37,491 nucleotides of DNA from Dehalococcoidia bacterium (GTDB lineage: Bacteria; Chloroflexota; Dehalococcoidia; Lucifugimonadales; UBA3495), in the NCBI GenBank assembly GCA_012959605.1, contig DUCU01000016.1:5803-43293 (forward strand), given 5' to 3'. A program made the position numbers and the translations under genes. This document shows positions 20,509-29,145 of the stretch, one piece after another. Each line of letters starts with the position of its first letter. Within the stretch, counting starts at the first letter, position 1. The notes beneath the pieces are model-generated. The model was not told the origin of the DNA. It ran no database searches and saw only the letters and a list, made by a program, of their open reading frames with translations.

Positions 20509-21909
20509 ATGAACAAAACCGATTTACCTTTCCTAAGCATTTCCGAGCTTTCCGGCCTGATGGCCAGCAAAGAGGTTTCCCCTGTCGAGGCAACTGAGGC
20601 CTACCTGGAACGTATCGAGGCTTTAGACGGGCGACTCCATGCCTACGTTACCGTTACCGCCGAAGAAGCATTGAAGGCAGCCAAAGCGGCAGAGCAGGAG
20701 ATTCTCCAAGGCAATCACCGGGGACCGATGCACGGTGTACCCGTTGCTGTGAAAGACCAGATCCAGACTGCGGGAATCTTAACCACGGGCGGCTCGCCGG
20801 TCTTCAGCAGTAATATTCCGACCGAAGATGCCACGGTCATCACCAACTTGAAAGCCGCCGGTGCTGTGTTGCTGGGCAAACTGAACATGACCGAGTTTGC
20901 CACCACTGCCCTTTCTCATCAATTTGATCCGCCTCGCAACCCCTGGGCCTTGGACCGTTCGACCGGTGGCTCCAGCAGTGGCTCAGGAGCGGCCACAGCG
21001 GCATTTCTTTGCGGGTCCGCCTTAGGTGAAGACACAGGTGGTTCAGTGCGCCTACCGGCTGCCTGGTGCGGTCTCGCGGGCATCCGTCCCACCTACGGTC
21101 GGGTTAGTCGCTACGGAGTTATGCCCGGCGTCCGCTCGATGGACACCGTCGGCCCGCTGGCGAGGACTGTTGCCGACTGCGCCATGACCTTGGCGGTCAT
21201 TTCCGGTCGAGACCCCAAAGACAAAATGAGCAGCAGTGAGCCGGTCCCCGACTACCAAGCTGCTTTGACTGGAACTATTCAGGGGCTCAAGATTGGGATC
21301 GTCAAAGAAATGCTCTACGCCGATGTGGTCGAAGAGGAAATACGCCAATCGGTTTTAGATGCAATTGCAACACTGAAGAACCTGGGCGCTGAAGTAGTGG
21401 AGTTGTCCATCCCCTTAGCCGCCAACGCGGGGGCTATCAACGGCGCCATCAGAGTGGAGGCCCCAATCACTCATGGGGAGCTGCTCAGAAATCGGTCCAG
21501 TGAGATTGCTCACGACAATCGCATCGGATATCTGGTCGGCGCCATCATGCCGGCATCGGCCTACTACAAAGGTCTGCGGCTCAGGTCTCTTTTGCGAGAT
21601 CAGGTTTTAGCGGCCTTTGGCAGCGTGGATATTTTGTTGACGCCAAGCAACGGTGTTGCCGCACAACTGCTTGAACCCGACCCGGTGATCGACAGCAAGG
21701 CAAAGGTCAGCCGGACGCCCTGGTTGCTGGCCACCACATTTAGCCTGGCCAATGTCCCTGCATTGAGCGTGCCCTGCGGCTTTACCGCAAACGATCTGCC
21801 GATCGGCCTGCAATTGGCAGGGCGACCCTTTGAAGAAAGTACCGTATTCCGCGTCGGACATTCTTACGAACAGGCCACCGATTGGCATACCCGCAAGCCT
21901 AATATCTGA
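20509..21909 (+). CDS. Amidase (GatA-like amidase signature family)
   Basis: GVPVAVKDQIQTAGILTTGGS, STGGSSSGSGAATAAFLCGSALGEDTGGSVRLPAAWCGLAGIRPTYGRVS. Start trimmed to MNKTDLPFLSISELSGLM. Confidence 0.95.
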   Translation: MNKTDLPFLSISELSGLMASKEVSPVEATEAYLERIEALDGRLHAYVTVTAEEALKAAKAAEQEILQGNHRGPMHGVPVAVKDQIQTAGILTTGGSPVFSSNIPTEDATVITNLKAAGAVLLGKLNMTEFATTALSHQFDPPRNPWALDRSTGGSSSGSGAATAAFLCGSALGEDTGGSVRLPAAWCGLAGIRPTYGRVSRYGVMPGVRSMDTVGPLARTVADCAMTLAVISGRDPKDKMSSSEPVPDYQAALTGTIQGLKIGIVKEMLYADVVEEEIRQSVLDAIATLKNLGAEVVELSIPLAANAGAINGAIRVEAPITHGELLRNRSSEIAHDNRIGYLVGAIMPASAYYKGLRLRSLLRDQVLAAFGSVDILLTPSNGVAAQLLEPDPVIDSKAKVSRTPWLLATTFSLANVPALSVPCGFTANDLPIGLQLAGRPFEESTVFRVGHSYEQATDWHTRKPNI

Positions 21910-21981
21910 AAAACCTGCAAATATCTCCATATTCCTTTCTGGCAATAGATTGCCCTTTTTCAGACGATGTGAGAGATTGAT

Positions 21982-22914
21982 TTGGTGCTAAGTAACTTCG
22001 ACGTAAAAGCATCGTTGCATGGTCTTGTGTTCATTCGCGATAATCGGTTGCCCGTACGGCGTATTCCCCTCAGGGAAAGGCCCTTGCAACGCTATTTTCT
22101 CCCTTATAGGGGGTTGCTGGGCCTTATTCTGATTGGAATAGCCTGGCCTCTTTCGCAACAGACTAGCCAGAATCTCTTCTTCCCTCTGTGGCTTGGCTTC
22201 ATCTTCTTGATGGACGGGGTGGTGCTTCGTCGAACGGGAAGCTCACCCATGGTCCGCAGCCCAAAGGTCATGCTGCTGATGTTCGCCCTGCCTTATTGGT
22301 GGGTGTTTGAAGGCATCAACGGAATCACGCAGAACTGGGTCTACGTTGCCACCGAGTCGGACCGCGGCCTAATTAGTTACGTTGAGGCGACACTTTCGTA
22401 CTCTACGGTCATTCCAGCAATATTTGAAGTTTCAGAACTCATCGGCTCATTGGGTTTCGTCAAAAAGTTCTCAAAGCTCCGGACTTTAATCTTAAGCAAG
22501 AAACAGGTGGTCTTCACAATAATCTTCGGGGTGGTTTCCTTGGGGGCCATGCTTATCTGGCCAACCTACCTGTTTCCGCTAACCTGGTTGAGCTTTTTCC
22601 TCATCTTTGACCCTCTTAATCACCTGGCTGGCAGGCCCAGCATCATCTCTCAGGTAAGCCGAGGCGACTACCGGGTTGTCATTACCTTTGCCTTGGGTGC
22701 ATTGGTGTGCGGTTTCTTCTGGGAGATGTGGAACCGCGATGCTTCGGTTGCCTGGGAATACAGCATCGGTTATTTGGATTTTGCCCGAATATTTGAGATG
22801 CCGCTGCTTGGATACGCAGGCTACCTACCCTTTGGGCTGGAAACCTATGCCGTCTTCCACTTCACCGTTGGATTGCTGGGCTGGTCTTCCGAATCCAATG
22901 TCCCTGTGCGCTGA
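21982..22914 (+). CDS. Polytopic membrane protein of unknown function
   Basis: 310 aa with several hydrophobic segments and conserved-looking motifs (WWVFEGIN, FDPLNHLAGRPSI, GFFWEMWN, GYAGYLPFGLE). Confidence 0.8.
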   Translation: MVLSNFDVKASLHGLVFIRDNRLPVRRIPLRERPLQRYFLPYRGLLGLILIGIAWPLSQQTSQNLFFPLWLGFIFLMDGVVLRRTGSSPMVRSPKVMLLMFALPYWWVFEGINGITQNWVYVATESDRGLISYVEATLSYSTVIPAIFEVSELIGSLGFVKKFSKLRTLILSKKQVVFTIIFGVVSLGAMLIWPTYLFPLTWLSFFLIFDPLNHLAGRPSIISQVSRGDYRVVITFALGALVCGFFWEMWNRDASVAWEYSIGYLDFARIFEMPLLGYAGYLPFGLETYAVFHFTVGLLGWSSESNVPVR

Positions 22915-23085
22915 GATGCCGAGGTAACAGCTAGCTAGCTGCCCCACCCCCAGTCGGTTTCTTGTCCCTGTGCCTGTGTCGGTGTATCCTTGCTCCAACG
23001 ACCTGAGTGCTTGCCCTAAGATTTCTGTGGGCGATTAGCTCGGTCTAACCGAATACCACCTCACCTATGAAAAGGAGATCCACCG

Positions 23086-24168
23086 ATGAAGTTTGGAATC
23101 TTCACCATCGTTCCTTGGCACGAGAGTAAGGGACAACAACAGTCCCTCGACGAGAGCATGGAACAGATCGAACTGGCCGACCAACTTGGCATCGATGAAG
23201 TCTGGCTTGGCGAACACCGTTTCTCCCGCCACGGACTGCTGTCGGGCATATGGTCATTCGCCGGCATGGTAGCCGGCCGCACCAAAAACATCCGCATCGG
23301 CACCGCCGTAATCGTGCTGCCGCTGCACAACCCCATCCTGATTGCGGAAGAAGCTGCGATGCTTGATGTCATCAGCGGTGGACGCCTCAACCTGGGCATC
23401 GGCTCCGGTTACCAACGCCAGGAGTTTGACGGCCTGGGCATTGACATCAACACCAGCCGCGAACGGTTCTACGAGGCTGTGGATGTCATGAAGAAGGCTT
23501 GGACTGAAGAGACACTAACCTACAAGGGCAAGTTCACCGACGTTGAGAACCTCTGGGTTCTACCCAAGCCCTTGCAGTCGCCAATCCCACCGCTGTTCCA
23601 GGCAGTGAGCACCTCCCCGGCCAGCATCGACTTCGCAGCCAAGAACAACATTCAGGTAATTGCCGGTGGTCCCACCGACATCTTGGGTCAGGCTCCCCAG
23701 GTGATTAAGGCCTGGCGCGAAAAGATGGAAGAATACGGCCACCCCCACGAGCATTTGGACCCGCCCATGTCCAAAGGCATCTATATTGCACCCACCCAGG
23801 AAGAAGCGGAGCGGGACGCTGAAGAACTACAGAATTTCTCCTCCCGTATCCTGCGTTCAGAGGGCAACAACGGGGCCATTGGCGCGCCGATGGACAAGAA
23901 CGGAAACATTCCTCCCGGCTACGAGCACTGGGCCAACCGCCAGGCTGACCGAGAACGCCGCGATGATCCGGGCCACGCTGGACTGCCGCCGCTGGTGGGA
24001 ACACCAGAAGTGGTGATTGAGCGCCTCAAGGCAACCCAAGCAGCCGGTATTAACCACGTGTTCGGCAACTTTGGGTTCCCCGGATTGCCTCACGAGAAGG
24101 TCATTCGTTCCATCGAGCTATTCGCCAAAGAGGTGATGCCCGAGTTCCAAGGAGCGCCGGTAGCCTAA
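23086..24168 (+). CDS. LLM-class flavin-dependent oxidoreductase (luciferase-like)
   Basis: MKFGIFTIVPWHESKGQQQSLDESMEQIELADQLGIDEVWLGEHRFSRHG...IRIGTAVIVLPLHNPILIAEEAAMLDVISGGRLNLGIGSGYQRQEFDGLG. Confidence 0.96.
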   Translation: MKFGIFTIVPWHESKGQQQSLDESMEQIELADQLGIDEVWLGEHRFSRHGLLSGIWSFAGMVAGRTKNIRIGTAVIVLPLHNPILIAEEAAMLDVISGGRLNLGIGSGYQRQEFDGLGIDINTSRERFYEAVDVMKKAWTEETLTYKGKFTDVENLWVLPKPLQSPIPPLFQAVSTSPASIDFAAKNNIQVIAGGPTDILGQAPQVIKAWREKMEEYGHPHEHLDPPMSKGIYIAPTQEEAERDAEELQNFSSRILRSEGNNGAIGAPMDKNGNIPPGYEHWANRQADRERRDDPGHAGLPPLVGTPEVVIERLKATQAAGINHVFGNFGFPGLPHEKVIRSIELFAKEVMPEFQGAPVA

Positions 24169-24186
24169 CCGCCACAGCATAGAAAC

Positions 24187-24223
24187 AAAAAGGGACGCAG
24201 CGATAATCGCTGCGTCCCTTTTT
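24187..24223 (+). terminator. Intrinsic terminator hairpin
   Basis: AAAAAGGGACGCAGCGA-TAA-TCGCTGCGTCCCTTTTT, 17-bp perfect arms and T-tract, just after the LLM gene. Confidence 0.93.
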
Positions 24224-24272
24224 TATTTTCACCCATTGCCCCTTTCGTCACCTCGGACTCATGGGCGTAGGT

Positions 24273-24395
24273 ACGGGTTTGTAACCCGTCCTGCTTGCCG
24301 ACAACATGCCTATACCGGAAAATCTCTTTCCGAGAAAGACCCGGAGAGTCCTCAACATTGTTTGCGCAGTGACAGGGTGGGTTGGAAACCCACCC
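24273..24395. repeat. Pair of similar hairpins in intergenic DNA
   Basis: ACGGGTT-TGT-AACCCGT (24273-24289) and GGGTGGGTT-GGA-AACCCACCC (24375-24395). Confidence 0.5.
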
Positions 24396-24447
24396 CTAGA
24401 GGCGTCGTTGCGCATATTTAAATTTCTGGCCCTTTCTACGGTTTCGG

Positions 24448-25866
24448 TTAATCTACGGGGCCGCCTAGGGGTGTGATGGGGCTTTCACTGGTTAGGAACT
24501 TGCCGTAGCCGGGTTTCTGTTCCAGTTTACCGTCGTTCAGCAGAACTTGTCCCCGCAGCAGTGTCATCCACGGTCGGCCGCTCACCTTCCAGCCTTCAAA
24601 CAGGCTGTATCCCGCTGTGCTTAGGTGATCAGCAGCCGTGACGACACGGTCAACACCAGGGGCCAGGATCAGCAGGTCGGCATCGGACCCGGCCTGGATG
24701 ATGCCCTTTCTGGGATAGAGGCCAAAGATACGCGCCGGGTTCTCCGACATCACCCTGGCCAGCCACCAGATGGGGAAGCCGCGCTTGACCACCCCCTCGC
24801 TGTACATTAGCGGGGCCACAGTCTCGATTCCCGGGGAACCAAAGGGAACAGAAGCGCCGTCCGGGGTTACGAATATGTTGTCCCAACCGGGCTTTTTAAG
24901 TTCCTCTGGGTGGGGAGAGTGATCACTGCCGACCAATGATATTTGCCCTTGCCTTAGTCCGTCCCAAAGGGCGTCTTGGTCAGGGCCGTCTTCGGGTCGT
25001 AGTGGAGGTCCGATCTTGGCCATCGGGCCGAATTTAGCCATCTCGGCGTCGGACAAGAGCAGATACTGAGGACAAGTCTCAGTCCAAATCTTCTGACCTT
25101 GAGCCTGGGCCTGCTTGATCCGCTCCAGCCCCAATTGGGTGCTCAGGTGCACAACGTAAGTGGGGCAGCCAGTGGCGGAGCCCATCTTGATGGCCCGGTT
25201 GATGGCCTCTTCCTCAGCCCAATCCGGGCAGGCAGTGGGAAAGTCTTCTGGGTGGGTATGACCATCTGCGATCAGTTTGTTTTCCAGGTACTCAATGATG
25301 TTGCCGCTCTCGCAATGGAGCTGCAGCACCCCGCCGCCCTTGGCCACCAAATCCATGGCCTCGCAGATGTAATCGTCGTCGCACATCCGGCCAGGCCGTT
25401 TCTTATAAGTCATGAACATCTTGAACGACTTGATGCCCAATTCCATTGCCTGGGGCAAAGTTTTTAGGATGTTCGGCCGGTTCTGCAATATGAAGTGGAA
25501 CGCAAAATCCACCACCGCCGATGCCGTGACTTCTTCTTGCGTCCGGCGAACGGCCTGCTCCAAAGTCTCGTCGCCTTCAAGAGCGTAATTGCCAAAGGGC
25601 ACCAGAGTCGTCAGCCCGGCGTGGGCCGCCGCAAGTGCGCCCAGTGCATAGTCATCGTGCCCATCAAGATGCACGTGAGAATCAATCAGGCCGGGTAGGA
25701 CGAACTTGCCCTCGGCGTCGATATAGCGGTCGGCTTTGGGCATTAGATTTTCCGGACCAACAACCGCAATCTTCTCGCCCTTAATCGCCACAGCAGCGTC
25801 AAAAACCTGGGACGAGGTAACCACCTTGCCGCCCCGTATAATCGTGTCCACTCGCTGTTCTGCCAT
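24448..25866 (-). CDS. Dihydropyrimidinase/D-hydantoinase-like amidohydrolase
   Basis: MAEQRVDTIIRGGKVVTSSQVFDAAVAIKGEKIAVVG...FVLPGLIDSHVHLDGH...GSDHSPH...NPARIFGLYPRKGIIQAGSDADLLIL. Start trimmed from 25974. Confidence 0.94.
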   Translation of the reverse strand: MAEQRVDTIIRGGKVVTSSQVFDAAVAIKGEKIAVVGPENLMPKADRYIDAEGKFVLPGLIDSHVHLDGHDDYALGALAAAHAGLTTLVPFGNYALEGDETLEQAVRRTQEEVTASAVVDFAFHFILQNRPNILKTLPQAMELGIKSFKMFMTYKKRPGRMCDDDYICEAMDLVAKGGGVLQLHCESGNIIEYLENKLIADGHTHPEDFPTACPDWAEEEAINRAIKMGSATGCPTYVVHLSTQLGLERIKQAQAQGQKIWTETCPQYLLLSDAEMAKFGPMAKIGPPLRPEDGPDQDALWDGLRQGQISLVGSDHSPHPEELKKPGWDNIFVTPDGASVPFGSPGIETVAPLMYSEGVVKRGFPIWWLARVMSENPARIFGLYPRKGIIQAGSDADLLILAPGVDRVVTAADHLSTAGYSLFEGWKVSGRPWMTLLRGQVLLNDGKLEQKPGYGKFLTSESPITPLGGPVD

Positions 25867-26087
25867 GTCTCGCCTCCCACTCGTAATCAAGCCTGATTCC
25901 AAACTGCCGCGAGTGTAATCTGGGCCGGATAGGCTGTCAACGAATCCGTGTCTAATTACAACCCATATCGACATTCTCTATTTAATAGCTTCGTTGACAG
26001 CTTTAAGCGGGCACGGCTACACTCGCTCCAATCGCTGATTCAGCTTCAAAAAACCCGGAATTTACTCCCGGTAATTAGAGGAAAACA

Positions 26088-26870
26088 ATGCAACTAGAAG
26101 GGAAATTCGCCCTCGTCACCGGCGCTGGCCGGGGCATGGGCCGCGCAATCTCGCTGCAACTAGCCGAAGAAGGCGCCAACATCGCCGTGTCAGACATTGA
26201 TGCCTCAACTGCTGAGGATACGGCGGTGGCCGTGAAACAACTCGGTCGAGAGAGCATTGTGCTGCCTGCCGACATGGGGAACGTGCAAGATATCCACCGC
26301 ATGTTTCAGCAGGCCAAAGACGCTTTCGGTCGACTGGATGTCGTCGTGAACAACGCAGGAATTACCAAGTACCTGGACATCATGGATGTTCAGGAAGATG
26401 ACTGGGATCTGATACACCGCGTCAACGCCAAAGGTGTGTTTTTCTGCATGCAGCGAGCGGCCAGAGTGCTCATTGACCAGGGGGAGGGAGGCCGGATTAT
26501 CAACATTGCCAGCATCGCCGGTAAAGGCTATGCCGGAACGTCAAATGTCGCCTACGCCGCCAGCAAGGGCGCAGTGATATCCATGACCCACATAGCGGCG
26601 CTGCAGCTTGGCCAGTATGACATCAACGTGAACGCCATTTGCCCCGGCTCAACCCTAACGACAATGGCATCCGATACCATGGCCGGCCGTGCCGAGCGAT
26701 CGGGACAGACCATGGCAGAATTGGAGCAAGCACGGGACGCCAAAATCCCCATTGGAAGGCCCAACGAGCCGGAAGACATAGCGGCAATGGCTGCGTTTTT
26801 GGCTGGCCCAGGTGGACGCAACATCACCGGCCAGGCGTTCAACGTGGACGGTGGACTAGTGATGCACTAA
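26088..26870 (+). CDS. Short-chain dehydrogenase/reductase (SDR)
   Basis: ALVTGAGRGMGRAISLQLAEEGANIAVSDID, NNAGIT, YAASKGAV, NVDGG. Confidence 0.96.
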   Translation: MQLEGKFALVTGAGRGMGRAISLQLAEEGANIAVSDIDASTAEDTAVAVKQLGRESIVLPADMGNVQDIHRMFQQAKDAFGRLDVVVNNAGITKYLDIMDVQEDDWDLIHRVNAKGVFFCMQRAARVLIDQGEGGRIINIASIAGKGYAGTSNVAYAASKGAVISMTHIAALQLGQYDINVNAICPGSTLTTMASDTMAGRAERSGQTMAELEQARDAKIPIGRPNEPEDIAAMAAFLAGPGGRNITGQAFNVDGGLVMH

Positions 26871-26981
26871 AAGCGTTTTTATCCACTGCACTCCCGTATT
26901 TGATGCCAAGCCGCATTACGTGTACTTTAGAACCACCTGGTCCGGCTGTTAAAATAACCGAAACAGGTGTCGGGAGGGGCG

Positions 26982-28250
26982 ATGATGGTCTCAAAGCCAA
27001 GGGTCACCTTCCTAATGGTTTTGGCGGTCTTTATTGCGGCGTTTGGTGGCAATGCAACTCCTCCGCCGGTCTCTGCCAATCTGATTCCCGTTCTAAACGT
27101 TACTCCGAAGTTGGCGGTGCCCAACCAAATAGTCACGCTATTCGGTAGCGGGTTCACCCCTGCGGTGGTGGTAAACGGCGAATTACTTTCGCCGACGCAC
27201 CAGATAACCGGAGTTGAGCCTAGCGTTATCTCCATCGACGGCGAGCCTCTCAGTGCGCCCGACGTCACCTATCCCGTTAATTTCGACACCATGGGCAACT
27301 GGGTTGCCTCAATCACCGTGCCCCTGACCCTTCAGACTGTTGCCGGGAATCAATTGGTAATCACAGCAGTGGATGATCTCGGCGTGACCCAGACCACCCG
27401 GTTGGATTTCAAGACTCCAATCATCAGGGTTGACCCGGAAACAAGCAGCCGCAATTCAGACCTGATACTAAGCGGACTGGGTTTCCCTTCTTCCAACACC
27501 GCCACCGCGCCAAACGTGAAGGTATCCATCACCTACTCAGGGGTGGTCCTGGGCGAGATCACGCCAAACTACTTTGGCGAATTGGACGCCGTCTTCACAG
27601 TCCCCGCTGTGACGAACACACCGTCAACCAATATCGTCCAGGCAAGGATCGTAGGTTATAACCGGGTAGCCATTACCACCCACTCTGTGCCTGATGCTAA
27701 CATCGTTGCTTCTCCCACCACTGGCAGGGCAGGTAGCGTAGTTACGATTACAGCGTCAGATTTCCCAACAATAAGCCCTGTCTCTAGCATCAGGGTTGGC
27801 AATACCACGGTGTCCACTTCGCCAGCGCCAATCACCAACCAGGACGGCAGCTTTGTATCTTCATTTAACATGCCGCTGTTGTCCACTGGGGTGCACGCCA
27901 TTACCGCCACGGCCGGCGGCATCTCTGCAGTGGTCCCGTTCACATTGATCGAAGGCGACGCGGTGGTGGACCAAGTCCTGCCCGCGCCCATTCCCGCGTC
28001 GTCATCAGCCCCGGTCAACGCCCTCGGGAATCTTGCAGAGGACGATAATCTGATTCGAGTTTGGACCTTCAATAACGCGGATAAGAGTTGGGCATTCTAT
28101 GATCCACGCCCGGCGTTTTCCAAGGCCAATTCTATAAGAGCCATGGAACCGGGGCGCGTTTACTGGATCAGGTTAAACGAGACCCAGACGACGGCGCTCA
28201 ACGGCAAATCCAGAGTCCTGTTCGTCGGCTGGAACCTGCTCCCCTGGTGA
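26982..28250 (+). CDS. Secreted protein with IPT/TIG-like repeats
   Basis: Signal-peptide-like N-term (MMVSKPRVTFLMVLAVFIAAFGGNA), repeated Ig-like segments (VTPKLAVPNQIVTLFGSGFTP; VDPETSSRNSDLILSGLGFP; ASPTTGRAGSVVTITASDFP), C-term module ending GWNLLPW. Confidence 0.75.
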   Translation: MMVSKPRVTFLMVLAVFIAAFGGNATPPPVSANLIPVLNVTPKLAVPNQIVTLFGSGFTPAVVVNGELLSPTHQITGVEPSVISIDGEPLSAPDVTYPVNFDTMGNWVASITVPLTLQTVAGNQLVITAVDDLGVTQTTRLDFKTPIIRVDPETSSRNSDLILSGLGFPSSNTATAPNVKVSITYSGVVLGEITPNYFGELDAVFTVPAVTNTPSTNIVQARIVGYNRVAITTHSVPDANIVASPTTGRAGSVVTITASDFPTISPVSSIRVGNTTVSTSPAPITNQDGSFVSSFNMPLLSTGVHAITATAGGISAVVPFTLIEGDAVVDQVLPAPIPASSSAPVNALGNLAEDDNLIRVWTFNNADKSWAFYDPRPAFSKANSIRAMEPGRVYWIRLNETQTTALNGKSRVLFVGWNLLPW

Positions 28251-28402
28251 GCCGCGCGGAGTGCTGGCACACTGGCGTCCGTTGATACCCTATGGGATAA
28301 TATTGGCTCAGGCACGAGCCTGGATTAGGAAACCCTGGAAAAATTAATTACGTCATTCACTAAAACTTCCCGGTGAATAACCTTGGGATAGGTGCCCCAC
28401 AC

Positions 28403-28648
28403 ATGGAACTCAACGTCAGGCTCTTTGCCTTATATCGGGAACGCGCCGGTAAGAACATTGTCACAGTAGCCGTGGCTGACGGAGCAACGGTCTCCGATCT
28501 TACTGACGAAGTTCGGCGGCAAATTCCCAACCTGGCCCCACCGGAAGTAAAAATAGTTGTGGCTGTGAATACCGACTACGCCGACTCCGAAGTGGTGCTC
28601 CAGCCTGGAGACGATGTCTGCCTGATTCCACCCGTGAGCGGGGGCTGA
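28403..28648 (+). CDS. moaD: Molybdopterin synthase small subunit MoaD-like (ubiquitin-like)
   Basis: MELNVRLFALYRERAGKNIVTV...DDVCLIPPVSGG with terminal GG; followed by moaE. Start trimmed from 28373. Confidence 0.92.
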   Translation: MELNVRLFALYRERAGKNIVTVAVADGATVSDLTDEVRRQIPNLAPPEVKIVVAVNTDYADSEVVLQPGDDVCLIPPVSGG

Positions 28649-28668
28649 CCAGATACTGGCGAGAAAAT

Positions 28669-29127
28669 ATGATGATAGAACTAACTGAAGACACCCTCAA
28701 TCCAGAAAAAATCACTGAACTGGTGCGTCGCGATACCAACGGTTCAGTTATAACTTTCCTTGGCACCACTCGGGACAACTTCGAAGGCAAGACAGTACTG
28801 ACCCTTGAATATGAAGCCTTTGATGAGATGGCCGTAAAAAAGCTGGAAGAAGTGCGCCAAGAGTTGATGGCTGAATTCGGCTTGGAACAGGTTGCCATCA
28901 GTCACCGCATCGGCACCGTTGGCATCGGCGAAATCAGCCTAGTCGTAGCCATCGGCTCCCCCCACCGCAAAGAGGGTTTTAACGCCTGCCAGAAGGCCGT
29001 GGACCGGATTAAAGAAGTGATACCCATCTGGAAGAAAGAGGTCTACCAAGACGGTTCCCGTTGGGTGGCTTGCGAGGACCACGAATTCTCTCCCGAACAG
29101 GCATCAGGCCAGGGACATTCCCACTAA
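28669..29127 (+). CDS. moaE: Molybdopterin synthase large subunit MoaE
   Basis: GSVITFLGTTRDNFEGKTVLTLEYEAFDEMAVKKLEE...ISHRIGTVGIGEISLVVAIGSPHRKEGFNACQKAVDRIKEVIPIWKKE. Confidence 0.95.
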   Translation: MMIELTEDTLNPEKITELVRRDTNGSVITFLGTTRDNFEGKTVLTLEYEAFDEMAVKKLEEVRQELMAEFGLEQVAISHRIGTVGIGEISLVVAIGSPHRKEGFNACQKAVDRIKEVIPIWKKEVYQDGSRWVACEDHEFSPEQASGQGHSH

Positions 29128-29145
29128 TCCAGTGCCGTCCTTTAG

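Noticed and set aside
22928-22941. Palindrome CAGCTAGCTAGCTG after the membrane protein gene
   Set aside because: Short, no T-tract, could be chance; insufficient for a terminator or operator call.
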